From positions 62,001 to 126,000 of the forward strand of contig NZ_JAQGPN010000001.1 in the NCBI RefSeq assembly GCF_028826155.1: 64,000 nt of DNA, written 5' to 3'. This document shows, piece by piece, positions 33,377 through 41,834 of the stretch; the first letter of the stretch is position 1, and each line of letters opens with the position of its first letter. The notes below the pieces were generated by a model, which did no database searches, was not told the origin of the DNA, and worked only from the letters and a program-made list of their open reading frames with translations. Source of the DNA: Mesorhizobium shangrilense (GTDB lineage: Bacteria > Pseudomonadota > Alphaproteobacteria > Rhizobiales > Rhizobiaceae). The position numbers were made by a program, and so were the translations under genes.

Positions 33377-34279
33377 ATGACGCTCGACCAGCTTCGGATT
33401 TTTCTGGAAGTCGCCACCTATGAGCACGTTACCCGTGCGGCGCAGACATTGAACATGACCCAGTCGGCCGTCAGCGCGGCGGTCGCGGCGCTGGAGGCCC
33501 GTCACGGGGTCACGCTGTTCGATCGCATCGGCAGACGGATCGAACTCACGCAGGCCGGACGCGCCTTCGTCAAGGAAGCAAGGAGCGCGCTTCGCCGGGC
33601 GGAGGAGGCAGAACGCTTCCTGAGCGATCTCGGCGGCACGGCTTCGGGGGTGCTGCGTCTGCACGCGAGCCAAACCGTGGCCAGCTACTGGTTGCCCCCA
33701 CACTTGGTGCGCTTCCGAGAGCGCCATCCGCGGGTCGAGATCCAGCTCAGCCTCGGCAACACCCGCTCGGCGACCTCGGCAATTATGGAGGGCGCTGCCG
33801 ACCTCGCCATCGTGGAGGGCGAGGTTGAGGGCGACGGCCTGCTCCAGAAGGTCGTCGCGAGGGATCGTCTGGTGCTGGTCGTCAGCAAACGGCATCCGTG
33901 GGCGGACGGCCGCCCGATCGGAGCGGCGGACCTCAGCAGCACGACCTGGATCATGCGGGAATCCGGTTCGGGGACCAGGGCAGCCTTCGAGCGTGACCTG
34001 GCGGCGCTAGGAGTCGACCCGTCGCGCCTGCTCACCGTGCTGGAGATGCCGTCCAACGAAGCCTGCCTGGCGGCCGTCGAAGTGGGACGCAGCGCGACAG
34101 TCCTGTCAAAGCGCGCCGCGCTCGCACGGCTGAACGACGGCAGCTTCCACGAAGTCAACTTCGAGCTTCCGGTGCGCCATTTCGCGATGATCCGCCACGC
34201 CGAGCGTCACGCTGCGCGTTCGGTTCGGGCGATGATGGAGATGCTCGAGACATCGGCGGGCGACAACGCCATCGGCTGA
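33377..34279 (+). CDS. LysR-family regulator, YeiE-like
   Basis: 300 residues. MTLDQLRIFLEVATYEHVTR then AAQTLNMTQSAVSAAVAALE is the helix-turn-helix of the CysB/CysL/YeiE branch; the effector domain has LRLHASQTVASYWLP and RESGSGTRAAFE, the latter typical of sulfur-related members. In Escherichia coli YeiE controls yeiH and responds to sulfite. Divergence from the YeiH-type exporter here makes a sulfite-sensing role likely, which is inference. It could also govern the SuyAB-like and Tct genes nearby. It ends 55 bp before the convergent tctC. Confidence 0.88.
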   Translation: MTLDQLRIFLEVATYEHVTRAAQTLNMTQSAVSAAVAALEARHGVTLFDRIGRRIELTQAGRAFVKEARSALRRAEEAERFLSDLGGTASGVLRLHASQTVASYWLPPHLVRFRERHPRVEIQLSLGNTRSATSAIMEGAADLAIVEGEVEGDGLLQKVVARDRLVLVVSKRHPWADGRPIGAADLSSTTWIMRESGSGTRAAFERDLAALGVDPSRLLTVLEMPSNEACLAAVEVGRSATVLSKRAALARLNDGSFHEVNFELPVRHFAMIRHAERHAARSVRAMMEMLETSAGDNAIG

Positions 34280-34291
34280 CCGATTGCCCGC

Positions 34292-34323
34292 CGGGGCCGC
34301 GAACCATATTGGGTGCGGCCCCG
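34292..34323. terminator. Bidirectional hairpin between LysR gene and tctC
   Basis: CGGGGCCGC (34292-34300) and GCGGCCCCG (34315-34323) make a perfect 9-bp stem with a 14-nt loop, in the 55-bp gap between the two convergent genes. There is no clear U-run on either strand. Confidence 0.6.
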
Positions 34324-34334
34324 TCCGGATTGCC

Positions 34335-35279
34335 CTACTCTGTTGAATACTCGTCGAGTTGCGCCTTGAAGTACTCGGCGAACGCCTTGTGATCCATGTA
34401 GGCATCCTGCTGGCGCTGCTGCTTCATGTACTCCTGCCAGCGCGGATCCTTGGTCGCCTGCTGGAGGGCCGCGCTCAACTTCTCCAGGACCGGTTCAGGC
34501 GTGCCGGCCTTCGCGAATACGCCGCGCCATAGCACCTCGCCATCGATGTCCTTGTGCCCCTCTTCGACGAAGGTCGGAACGTCCGGACGGTCGGCTGCAC
34601 GTTCGCCGAGGCTAAGCGCCAGCATGCGAAGATCGCCAGCATCGACCTGTGCGTTGACGTTGCTGCTGGTCACCACGGCGGCGTCGATGTTTTCGCCCAG
34701 CACCGCCGAGACGACGCCGCTGCCACCGTCATAGGGCACATAGGTCACCTTGATGTCGGCGCCCTTGGATACCTTGTCGACGAAGAACGAGGACCAGCTC
34801 TTGGAACCCACGCCGCCCACCTTGAGGCTGCCCGGATTGGCTTTCGCCGCCGCGACGAAATCCTTGTAGGATTTGAGCGGGCTGTTCTTGGGAACGACGA
34901 GGGTCTTGTAGTCCGCGTTGATGCGGGCGATCGGCTGCACGTCCTCCCCCTTCACCGGCCATTGTCCTCCGGTGATGCCAAGCACGACGGTGTCCGACTG
35001 GCTGAAGACCGTGTATCCGTCCGCCGCCTGGGCCAGCGAGTAGGCGACGCCGATCGCGGTGCCGCCGCCATCCTTGTTCACGGGCACGATCTTCTGTCCA
35101 AGCACCTGCTCGGTTGCCGTGATGAGCGTGCGGGCAAATGTATCGGCGCCCGAGCCCGGCGAGAACGGGATGACCCAATTGATGGGCTTGGCGGGGTATT
35201 CCTGCGCCTGAGAGGGGGCCGCCCAGCCCAACGCTCCCAACAGCGCGACAGCAATTCCCAGTGACCTGATAGGCTTCAT
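34335..35279 (-). CDS. tctC: Tripartite tricarboxylate transporter substrate-binding protein TctC
   Basis: A 314-residue periplasmic protein with a signal peptide (LGIAVALLGALGWAAPSQAQ) and the BUG/TctC pattern: YPAKPINWVIPFSPGSGADT at the mature start, GGTAIGVAYSLAQAADGYT and VGGVGSKSWSSFFVDKV. A strong GGAGGAAGTGG site precedes the ATG. It is about 6 kb from tctBA and on the same strand, with the SuyAB-like genes between, so the three-part transporter is split across the locus. It probably binds a carboxylate or sulfonate handled by the neighbouring enzymes. Confidence 0.92.
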   Translation of the reverse strand: MKPIRSLGIAVALLGALGWAAPSQAQEYPAKPINWVIPFSPGSGADTFARTLITATEQVLGQKIVPVNKDGGGTAIGVAYSLAQAADGYTVFSQSDTVVLGITGGQWPVKGEDVQPIARINADYKTLVVPKNSPLKSYKDFVAAAKANPGSLKVGGVGSKSWSSFFVDKVSKGADIKVTYVPYDGGSGVVSAVLGENIDAAVVTSSNVNAQVDAGDLRMLALSLGERAADRPDVPTFVEEGHKDIDGEVLWRGVFAKAGTPEPVLEKLSAALQQATKDPRWQEYMKQQRQQDAYMDHKAFAEYFKAQLDEYSTE

Positions 35280-35334
35280 TCCACTTCCTCCTTTTATGAT
35301 CTGTCGCGCCGGCCGTCCTCCCGACCCAAACGCC

Positions 35335-36204
35335 CTAATCCAGTCCAGTCCTTTCCCGAAACGACTGCGCCTGCTCCTTGGTGAAGCGGCGGAGCCTGAG
35401 CTGCTTCAGGTGCGGCCCGAACACCTCCTCGATCTGCGAGCCGAAGCGCAGGTGGATCTCGGCCATGTAGTAGTCGTGCCTGATCAGCGAATCCGCCATC
35501 TGCACCACCGAGTAGTTGCGCGTGTGGAACGCCGTCATCCGGTCGGTGGTGGCGGTGACAGCCTCACGATGGTCGATGGTCAGCGTGAAAAGGTTGTCCG
35601 CCGTGCCCATGCGCATGCCGTTGGCTTCGTGCAGGTAGACTTGACAGCGGTCGTTGAAACGGAACTCGTCGGGATCCGTGCCGAACAGCACGATCAGAAT
35701 CTCGACGCCGCGCTCGGCCGCCTCCCGCAGCGCCTCGGAATAGACGCGAAGCACCTCGTCCGCAGCCTTGATGCAGATGGTGCTGCGGCTTTCGCTGATG
35801 AGGGAGCTGATCTTCCGATAGATGGCGAGTTCGCCCTGCACGTTCCACACATAGGGATCGTCCTCCGGCGCTTTCAGCCTGGCGAGCTCCTTTGCGAGGT
35901 TGTCGCAGACCGCCATCGTCTGGCGACCGAGGTTCTTCAAGTGGCGATCGGGCGGCGCGGCGACATAGCGCACCGGATTTTCGCTGATGGGCTGGACGGC
36001 GCCCCGCTTCGCCAGCGATTCGAGCGCATTGTAGGTGTTCGGTCGCGGCACGCCGGTCGCCTTGGCGATCTCGTAGGCGGTGGCCGGGCTCTCGGTGAGG
36101 AGTTGCATGTAGATCTTGGCTTCGTATTCGGTGAAGCCGAGACGGCGGAAATCCTGGATCAGGTCGGCAGAAGCCGTTTCGCGCTTGTTCGGTTCCTGCA
36201 CCAT
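35335..36204 (-). CDS. TrmB-family transcriptional regulator
   Basis: 289 residues. The N-terminal winged helix-turn-helix (FRRLGFTEYEAKIYMQLLTE, AYEIAKATGVPRPNTYNALE) is diagnostic of the TrmB family. The C-terminal half has a phospholipase-D-like or sugar-sensing fold (IYRKISSLISESRSTICIKA, ERGVEILIVLFG). TrmB proteins are common in archaea and rarer in proteobacteria. The GGAGGGAAAG ribosome site fixes the start at 36204. It lies 15 nt after the acyl-CoA synthetase alpha gene on the same strand, so it is probably the last gene of that operon and its regulator. Confidence 0.85.
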   Translation of the reverse strand: MVQEPNKRETASADLIQDFRRLGFTEYEAKIYMQLLTESPATAYEIAKATGVPRPNTYNALESLAKRGAVQPISENPVRYVAAPPDRHLKNLGRQTMAVCDNLAKELARLKAPEDDPYVWNVQGELAIYRKISSLISESRSTICIKAADEVLRVYSEALREAAERGVEILIVLFGTDPDEFRFNDRCQVYLHEANGMRMGTADNLFTLTIDHREAVTATTDRMTAFHTRNYSVVQMADSLIRHDYYMAEIHLRFGSQIEEVFGPHLKQLRLRRFTKEQAQSFRERTGLD

Positions 36205-36219
36205 CTTTCCCTCCTGCGG

Positions 36220-37713
36220 CTAAGCTGTGCTTCGGTTGGCTGGGGGCGAGTTTGCATGTCCGATTGCCGAAAGGAACTCCTCGTAGCCGCGGAAGCCGGC
36301 GAGCGCATCGACCGCCTGCGGGATCTCGTCGAATGTCGGGACGCCGCGCTCCATGGCCGCCCGACGGAACTCGCGACGCCACGCGTCCGCTTCCTCGCTG
36401 CGGTCGGAGCGCAGCACCAGGATCTGGTGCGGCGCGCTATCGGCCCCATCCGCCCCGCCCAGAACCGAGTTGAGCAGGTTGGGCAGGAAGCCCGGCACAT
36501 GGCGGTAGCCGAGGATGACCGGCAGATTGAGGTGGATGATCGTGGCGTAGGGCGCCGTCAGCGTCCGGTTGATATCGAGGATTCGAGCAGCCACCCTTCC
36601 CTCTTCCTCCTTCAGCACGCTTGCGGGGAGGTCGATCGGATTGGCCAGGCTCGCTCCCGGCGGAAGCTTGATGCGCGCATACTCCTCACGCGCCGCCGGC
36701 GAGGGCGACGCCAGGCCGAAACCGGCGCGGTCGAGGGCGTCGGTCGCAAGCACGCTGGCTCCGCCACCATTGCCGAACAGCGTGACGACCGGCTCGCGGC
36801 CAGGCTTGGGCTGAAGCCACAGGCAAAGCTGCAGCGCGTCCAGAAAAGTATCCAGCGTGTCGGTCAGCACCATGCCGGTCTGCCGCGCCAGCGCGCGCCA
36901 GGCCTGATCCGTCCCGGCCATGGCCCCGGTGTGCGAAGCTGCCGCCTTCCCGCCGAGACCGGTGACGCCGCCGACCAGAAGCACGACCGGCTTGCGCCCC
37001 TTGTTCTTCCGGACAAGCTCCTGGAAGCGCCGTCCGTCCTTCACATCCTCGACGTAGAGGCCGACCACGCGCGTCTCGGGATCGTGCAGATAGTACTCGA
37101 GCAAATCCGACGGTCCGACGTCGATGGAGTTTCCTAGCGTTACAAGCCCGCTGAACCGGAGACCCAGATTCTGCCCACGCCTCAGGATATCCATCCCGAG
37201 ACCGCCGCTCTGGCAAGCCACGCCGACACCGCCCGGCTCGATCACCGCGCCTTCCATGAAGGTGTAGCCGCCATGGGGGGAATGAGTCCCCATGCAGTTC
37301 GGCCCTACCAGGCGGAAGCCGCCCTGCCGCGCGAGCTCGCGCAGCCGGTCTTCCCAGGCGTGATGGGTTTCAGGATCGCCGCTTGCCATGACCTGCGCGA
37401 AACGCAGCCTGCCGCCTGCCCCGGCGAGCACGGCCTCGGCGTTCTTCGCCGGGACGGTCAGGTACGCGTAGTCGGTCGGCTCGGGCGTCTCCGCCAGCGA
37501 GCGGAAGGCCGGGATGCCCTCGATCTCGGCCGCACTTGGATGGATCGGGAAAATGCGCCCCCGGTAGCCGCAATCTCTGAGGACACGGATGAACCGGTTT
37601 CCCGCCGACGTGCCGTTGGCGGACGCCCCGATGACGGCGATGGAGTCGGGCCTGAAGAGCGGCCGAAACTCCTTCAACACCTGCGAGGGTGCCTGCATCC
37701 TGACGACACTCAT
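36220..37713 (-). CDS. Acetate/acyl-CoA ligase (ADP-forming) alpha subunit
   Basis: 497 residues. A CoA-binding Rossmann domain (PDSIAVIGASANGTSAGNRF, about 22-41) is followed by two succinyl-CoA-ligase-like flavodoxin domains, with VGPNCMG (136-142), CQSGGLG (168-174) and the phospho-histidine loop ASHTGAMAG (His261). It interconverts an acyl-CoA, ADP and phosphate with the free acid, ATP and CoA, together with the separate beta subunit whose stop overlaps this start by 4 nt. The neighbouring carboxylase genes suggest an acyl-CoA other than acetyl-CoA as substrate. Split alpha and beta subunits are the archaeal-type layout. Confidence 0.88.
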   Translation of the reverse strand: MSVVRMQAPSQVLKEFRPLFRPDSIAVIGASANGTSAGNRFIRVLRDCGYRGRIFPIHPSAAEIEGIPAFRSLAETPEPTDYAYLTVPAKNAEAVLAGAGGRLRFAQVMASGDPETHHAWEDRLRELARQGGFRLVGPNCMGTHSPHGGYTFMEGAVIEPGGVGVACQSGGLGMDILRRGQNLGLRFSGLVTLGNSIDVGPSDLLEYYLHDPETRVVGLYVEDVKDGRRFQELVRKNKGRKPVVLLVGGVTGLGGKAAASHTGAMAGTDQAWRALARQTGMVLTDTLDTFLDALQLCLWLQPKPGREPVVTLFGNGGGASVLATDALDRAGFGLASPSPAAREEYARIKLPPGASLANPIDLPASVLKEEEGRVAARILDINRTLTAPYATIIHLNLPVILGYRHVPGFLPNLLNSVLGGADGADSAPHQILVLRSDRSEEADAWRREFRRAAMERGVPTFDEIPQAVDALAGFRGYEEFLSAIGHANSPPANRSTA

Positions 37714-38462
37714 TTGCCGACGCCCCTGAGAACGACGCGGCAGTCGACGGCCACTAGGCCGTCATGTCGCGCGATCAGCGGGTTCAGATCGAATTCTTCG
37801 ACCCGGTCCGCGTGGGCAGTGAAAAACCCGTCCTCACCGCCAAGGGCAAGCAGCGCATCCCGGATCCGGCCGAGGTCCGCGCCGGCCTTCCCACGGGCCC
37901 CTTTCAGTATCGGAGCCATCCTGAGGCCCTCGATCATCTCACAGGCGTCCCGCGCCTCGATCGGGCACAATCGAAAGGCGACATCCTTCAGGATCTCGGC
38001 AAAGACCCCGCCTGCGCCGAGCATGATCATCGGCCCGAGCTGCGGGTCGATGACGCCGCCGATGACAATCTCCGTCCCCGGCTCCACCATCTCCTCGACC
38101 AGGAAACCGGTGAGCGCCTTGCCGGCCTGAGCCATCCTTGCGCGAATTTCGGCGCAGGCGGCATCGACTTCTGCCGCGTTGGCGAGTCCGAGCCGCACCG
38201 CACCGAGGTCGCTCTTGTGAACCGCTTCGCTTGACAGCGCCTTGAGCACAAATGGCGGTCGCAGAGCCGCGATCCGCCCGTGCGCACCGTCGTACGGGCC
38301 GATGCGAACGCTCTTCGGTACGGCAATACCGAGTTCCGACAGAACCAGCTTTCCGCTGTGTTCGTCGAGCGCTCCCTGCCCCGCCTCGATGGCGCGATCG
38401 ATGATCCGTCGGATGGCCGGGGCATGCGCGCCGTTGCCAGAGATTTGCGCCGGAGCGTCCAT
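37710..38462 (-). CDS. Acyl-CoA ligase (ADP-forming) beta subunit, ATP-grasp
   Basis: 250 residues forming one ATP-grasp_5 domain. Recognisable segments are KLVLSELGIAVPKSVRI, FVLKALSSEAVHKSDLGAVR (the His and Lys of the nucleotide and phosphate sites), FLVEEMVEPGTEIVIGGVID and GPMIMLGAGGVFAEILKDV, ending with EFDLNPLIA. The size matches stand-alone ADP-forming beta subunits. The ATG (38460-38462) overlaps the carboxyltransferase stop by 1 nt, and its own stop overlaps the alpha subunit start by 4 nt. This is tight coupling of three genes. Confidence 0.88.
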   Translation of the reverse strand: MDAPAQISGNGAHAPAIRRIIDRAIEAGQGALDEHSGKLVLSELGIAVPKSVRIGPYDGAHGRIAALRPPFVLKALSSEAVHKSDLGAVRLGLANAAEVDAACAEIRARMAQAGKALTGFLVEEMVEPGTEIVIGGVIDPQLGPMIMLGAGGVFAEILKDVAFRLCPIEARDACEMIEGLRMAPILKGARGKAGADLGRIRDALLALGGEDGFFTAHADRVEEFDLNPLIARHDGLVAVDCRVVLRGVGK

Positions 38463-40012
38463 CAATAGCTCGTCGGCCAGTTGGCGAGGTGGTGTTCGCC
38501 GATGCCGCCCTTCGGTCCGGCGCACTGAATGTCGAGGGCGGAGACGAGGAAGCGGCGGGTTTCGCGCGGGTCGATTACGGCCTGCGCCTCGAACAGACCG
38601 GCCAGCGCGTAGGCGGAACTGTCCTGCGAGATTTCCTCGACCAGCTTCTCGAACCGTTCGGGGTCGTCCTCACGCTGGATGCCATGCAGGACATTGACGC
38701 CCACCCTTGGATCCATGAAGCCGAAATTGGCTGTGGGCCACGCCGCCGCGATTTCGGAATGACGGCCGCCACCCATGTTGAGATAGGCCTGGCCGTAGTT
38801 CTTGCGCATCGTCACCGCGATGCGGGGCACCGTCACCTGTGACAGGGCGTTCATCCAGTTCATGATGCGGCCCGGCGCCCAGCGACGCTCCCCGTCGATG
38901 CCGATCAGGAAGCCCGGCTGGTCGACCAGGAAGATGATCGGCAGGTTGAAGGAGTCGCACAGGACCAGGAAACTGGTCGCCTTGCGCATCGAATCGACAT
39001 CGATCGCGCCGCCCCGGACGAGCGGATTGTTGGCCAGGATGCCGACGCTGCGGCCGCCGATGCGCGCCAGGGCAGTGACCAGCGACCGGCCGAACTTGGG
39101 CTTCAGCTCGAAAAGGCTGTCGCGATCGACCAGCGGCGCGAGGATCTTGCGGGAATCATAGACCTGCGACTGGTTCACCGGAAAATGGTCGAGAACCGAC
39201 AGCGCCGCTTCGTCCGACCCCTGCGGAACCGGCTTGCGCGGGGTGGTCTCGTCGCGATTCTGCGGCATGTAGCCGAGATATGTCTTGACGATGTCCAGCG
39301 CCTGCTCGTCGGTGTCGACCGCATAGTCGACCAGCCCGGTCTTCTCCGTGTGCAGCTTCCAGCCGCCCAGTTCCTCGGGGTCGACAGCCTGATTGATGGC
39401 CACCGACGTCACGCGGCTGCTTGCCACCGCCATCGTGGCGCCCTTGCGCATCACCGCGAAGTCCGACATGCAGCCATACCAGGTCGACGAGCCGTAGCAG
39501 TCGCCGAGCAGCGCCGAAACGAGCGGCATCTCGCGGCGGCGACGGAACTCGAACGGATCCTGCCCGAGCATGGCGCGCCCGGAGGCGCCCATGCGATCGG
39601 GCATCCGCGCGCCGGAGGATTCGCCCAGCATGACCAGCGGCATGCCGCGCGCCGCCGCCGTGTCCTTCACATGCTTGATCTTCTTGCCGTTGATGACGCT
39701 GGACGAAGCCCCCAGCACGCTGAAGTCGTTGGAGACCACCGCGACCTGGCGGCCATTGACCTCGCCGAAACCGGCGATCTTGCCGTCGGCAGGCGTACGG
39801 TCGCGCATCTCCGGACGGTGCGAGGTGGCGAGCTGACCGACCTCGAAGAACGTGTCCCGGTCCAACAGATGGTCCAGCCGTTGGCGGGCATTCAGGATGC
39901 CGGCGGCACGCCTTTCCTCGAGCCGCTTCGGACTGCCCATCGCAAGCGCCCTGGCCTGCCGCCGGCTCAATTCGTCGAGCGATAGGGCCATGGCGTCTAC
40001 ATGATCCGTCAT
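38462..40012 (-). CDS. Acyl-CoA carboxylase carboxyltransferase subunit (propionyl/methylcrotonyl-type)
   Basis: 516 residues with the two crotonase-like halves of biotin-dependent carboxyltransferases: ERRAAGILNARQRLDHLLD at the start, GRQVAVVSNDFSVLGAS, GESSGARMPD for the first CoA-binding loop, then GRSVGILANNPLVRGGAIDV, FLVDQPGFLIG and MGGGRHSEIAAAWPTANFG in the second half. The start chosen is the ATG at 40010-40012. The biotin carrier and biotin carboxylase that it needs are encoded divergently at 40166-41779. The acyl-CoA substrate is not known. It is not the housekeeping AccA/AccD type, because both halves are in one chain. Confidence 0.92.
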   Translation of the reverse strand: MTDHVDAMALSLDELSRRQARALAMGSPKRLEERRAAGILNARQRLDHLLDRDTFFEVGQLATSHRPEMRDRTPADGKIAGFGEVNGRQVAVVSNDFSVLGASSSVINGKKIKHVKDTAAARGMPLVMLGESSGARMPDRMGASGRAMLGQDPFEFRRRREMPLVSALLGDCYGSSTWYGCMSDFAVMRKGATMAVASSRVTSVAINQAVDPEELGGWKLHTEKTGLVDYAVDTDEQALDIVKTYLGYMPQNRDETTPRKPVPQGSDEAALSVLDHFPVNQSQVYDSRKILAPLVDRDSLFELKPKFGRSLVTALARIGGRSVGILANNPLVRGGAIDVDSMRKATSFLVLCDSFNLPIIFLVDQPGFLIGIDGERRWAPGRIMNWMNALSQVTVPRIAVTMRKNYGQAYLNMGGGRHSEIAAAWPTANFGFMDPRVGVNVLHGIQREDDPERFEKLVEEISQDSSAYALAGLFEAQAVIDPRETRRFLVSALDIQCAGPKGGIGEHHLANWPTSY

Positions 40013-40032
40013 CCGCTGCCTCCTCCAAAACA

Positions 40033-40123
40033 GTAGTTGCCGCAAACACTACGCTACGTTTTGGCGCGCTGTCCATAGCTGAAATTGACGTCACTGCATT
40101 TTCGTAGTTGCTATTGCAACACC
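40033..40123. promoter_or_regulatory. Divergent carboxylase promoter with paired GTAGTTGC palindromes
   Basis: Two imperfect palindromes share the half-site GTAGTTGC: one at 40033-40053 ending in ACTACG and one at 40104-40123 ending in GCAACACC. Their left arms are 71 bp apart, close to seven helical turns. A TTGACG (40085-40090) lies just before the second, giving a plausible plus-strand -35. The layout suggests one regulator, perhaps the TrmB-type protein, controlling both directions. Confidence 0.45.
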
Positions 40124-40165
40124 GCGCCGGACGCCGTACGGTTCCTGCAAACCAAGGGAGAAGTC

Positions 40166-40387
40166 ATGGCGAAAATCGACATTATCGGAGAGATGACCGG
40201 ATCGATCTGGAAAATCCTCGCAGAGCCCGGCCAGCAAGTGACCGAGGGAGACACCGTCATCCTGATTGAGGCCATGAAGATGGAGATCCCGGTGGCCGCG
40301 CCGGAGTCCGGCCGCGTGTCCGAGATCCTCGTCAAGGAAGGCGACATGGTTGCCGACGGCGACGTGGTCATGCGCCTGGAGCAGTAG
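40166..40387 (+). CDS. Biotin carboxyl carrier protein, minimal biotinyl domain
   Basis: Only 73 residues: a lone biotinyl domain with the biotinylation motif EAMKM, lysine 38 being the attachment site, and the hammerhead fold pattern GSIWKILAEPGQQVTEGD and then VKEGDMVADGDVVMRLE. The start follows AAGGGAGAAGTC. Carriers this short occur in methylmalonyl/oxaloacetate-type and some acyl-CoA carboxylases. It is followed after 3 nt by the biotin carboxylase gene. Confidence 0.92.
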   Translation: MAKIDIIGEMTGSIWKILAEPGQQVTEGDTVILIEAMKMEIPVAAPESGRVSEILVKEGDMVADGDVVMRLEQ

Positions 40388-40390
40388 CCG

Positions 40391-41779
40391 ATGCGCAAGC
40401 TGCTGGTCGCCAATCGTGGCGAGATCGCCTGCCGAGTCATGCGCACCGCGCAGGCGAACGGCGTCAGAACGGTTGCTGTCTTCTCGGAAGCTGATCGCAA
40501 CGCCATGCATGTTGAAATGGCCGATGAAGCGCGCCTCATCGGCGCGGCGCAAGCCGCCCAAAGCTATCTCGACCCGGCGCGGATTCTGGAGGCGGCGCGC
40601 GAATCCGGCGCCGATGCCGTTCATCCCGGTTACGGCTTCCTGTCCGAGAACGCCGGTTTTGCCGAAGCCGTCATCAAGGCGGACCTGACATGGGTTGGCC
40701 CATCGCCCGAGACGATCCGCCTGATGGGCGACAAGCAGACGGCGCGCAGCACAGCGGCCAATGCCGGAGTTCCGGTGGTTCCCGGCAGCCGGCGCTTCGC
40801 ACCGGGCGACCTTGCCGGACTGGCGGAAGCCGCGTCGGAAGTCGGATTTCCGGTGCTGATCAAGGCTGCGGCCGGCGGTGGCGGCATCGGCATGCGCCAG
40901 GCCGAAGGCCCGGACAAGCTCGAGGAACTTGTGGTCGCGGTTCAGGAAGCGGCGCAGAAATCGTTCGGCAACGGCGACATCTACCTCGAACGTTTCCTCC
41001 CGAAGGCGCGCCATGTGGAAATCCAGGTCTTCGGCTTCGGCGATGGACGCGCCATCCATCTGCATGAGCGCGACTGCTCCCTGCAGCGGCGCTTCCAGAA
41101 GGTCATCGAGGAGGCGCCTGCTCCAGGACTGCCGGAACAGGTTCGCGCTCGCATGGCCGAAGCTGCCTTGGCCCTGTGCGGCTCGACCCGCTATTCGGGG
41201 CTCGGCACCGTCGAATTCATCGTCGACGCCGCAACCTTCGAGTTTTTCTTCCTGGAGATGAACACCCGCATCCAGGTGGAGCACCCGGTGACCGAGATGA
41301 TCACGGGGATCGATCTGGTCGGGCTGCAGTTGGCTCTTGCCGGCGGGCAAACCGGCGAATTGCCTGGGGAAACTCCGCCGAGGCGCGGTTGCGCGATCGA
41401 ATGCAGGCTCTACGCGGAAAACCCCGCAAAGATGTTCTTCCCGTCACCCGGCCGCCTGACGACATTTCAGTTGCCCGCACCGCGCGACGGCCTGCGGATC
41501 GATACCGGCTACCGGCAGGGGGACACGGTGACGCCGTTCTACGATCCGATGATCGCCAAGATCATCGTCCATGGCGACACGCGCGAAGCAGCGATCGCAA
41601 AAGCCGTAGTCGCCCTTGAGGAACTCAGCGTAGACGGGATCTCCACCAATCGCGGTTTCCTGCTTGCCTGCCTGAGGCACGAGGCTTTTGCCGAAGGCGC
41701 GGTGCATACGAAATTCATCGACACCTACAAGAACGAATTGCTGGATGCAGTTCGGCAGGCAGAAGCGGTAGCCGCGTGA
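40391..41779 (+). CDS. Biotin carboxylase subunit
   Basis: 462 residues of the AccC family, which makes carboxybiotin from ATP and bicarbonate. It carries the MRKLLVANRGEIACRVMRTA start, PGYGFLSENAGFAEA, the glycine-rich ATP lid KAAAGGGGIGMR, HLHERDCSLQRRFQKVIEEA, and the catalytic EMNTRIQVEHPVTEM. It works with the upstream 73-residue carrier and the divergent carboxyltransferase. Its TGA overlaps a GTG micro-reading-frame leading into the TauE-type gene. Confidence 0.94.
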   Translation: MRKLLVANRGEIACRVMRTAQANGVRTVAVFSEADRNAMHVEMADEARLIGAAQAAQSYLDPARILEAARESGADAVHPGYGFLSENAGFAEAVIKADLTWVGPSPETIRLMGDKQTARSTAANAGVPVVPGSRRFAPGDLAGLAEAASEVGFPVLIKAAAGGGGIGMRQAEGPDKLEELVVAVQEAAQKSFGNGDIYLERFLPKARHVEIQVFGFGDGRAIHLHERDCSLQRRFQKVIEEAPAPGLPEQVRARMAEAALALCGSTRYSGLGTVEFIVDAATFEFFFLEMNTRIQVEHPVTEMITGIDLVGLQLALAGGQTGELPGETPPRRGCAIECRLYAENPAKMFFPSPGRLTTFQLPAPRDGLRIDTGYRQGDTVTPFYDPMIAKIIVHGDTREAAIAKAVVALEELSVDGISTNRGFLLACLRHEAFAEGAVHTKFIDTYKNELLDAVRQAEAVAA

Positions 41780-41834
41780 CCGATCTGCCCTGCGAGCGCT
41801 GCGGTTCCCGTGCAGCCGTGCCCGGGAGCGCAGA

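Noticed and set aside
38462..41779. Housekeeping acetyl-CoA carboxylase
   Set aside because: The carboxyltransferase is a single chain of the propionyl/methylcrotonyl type, not AccA plus AccD, and the carrier is a 73-residue biotinyl domain.
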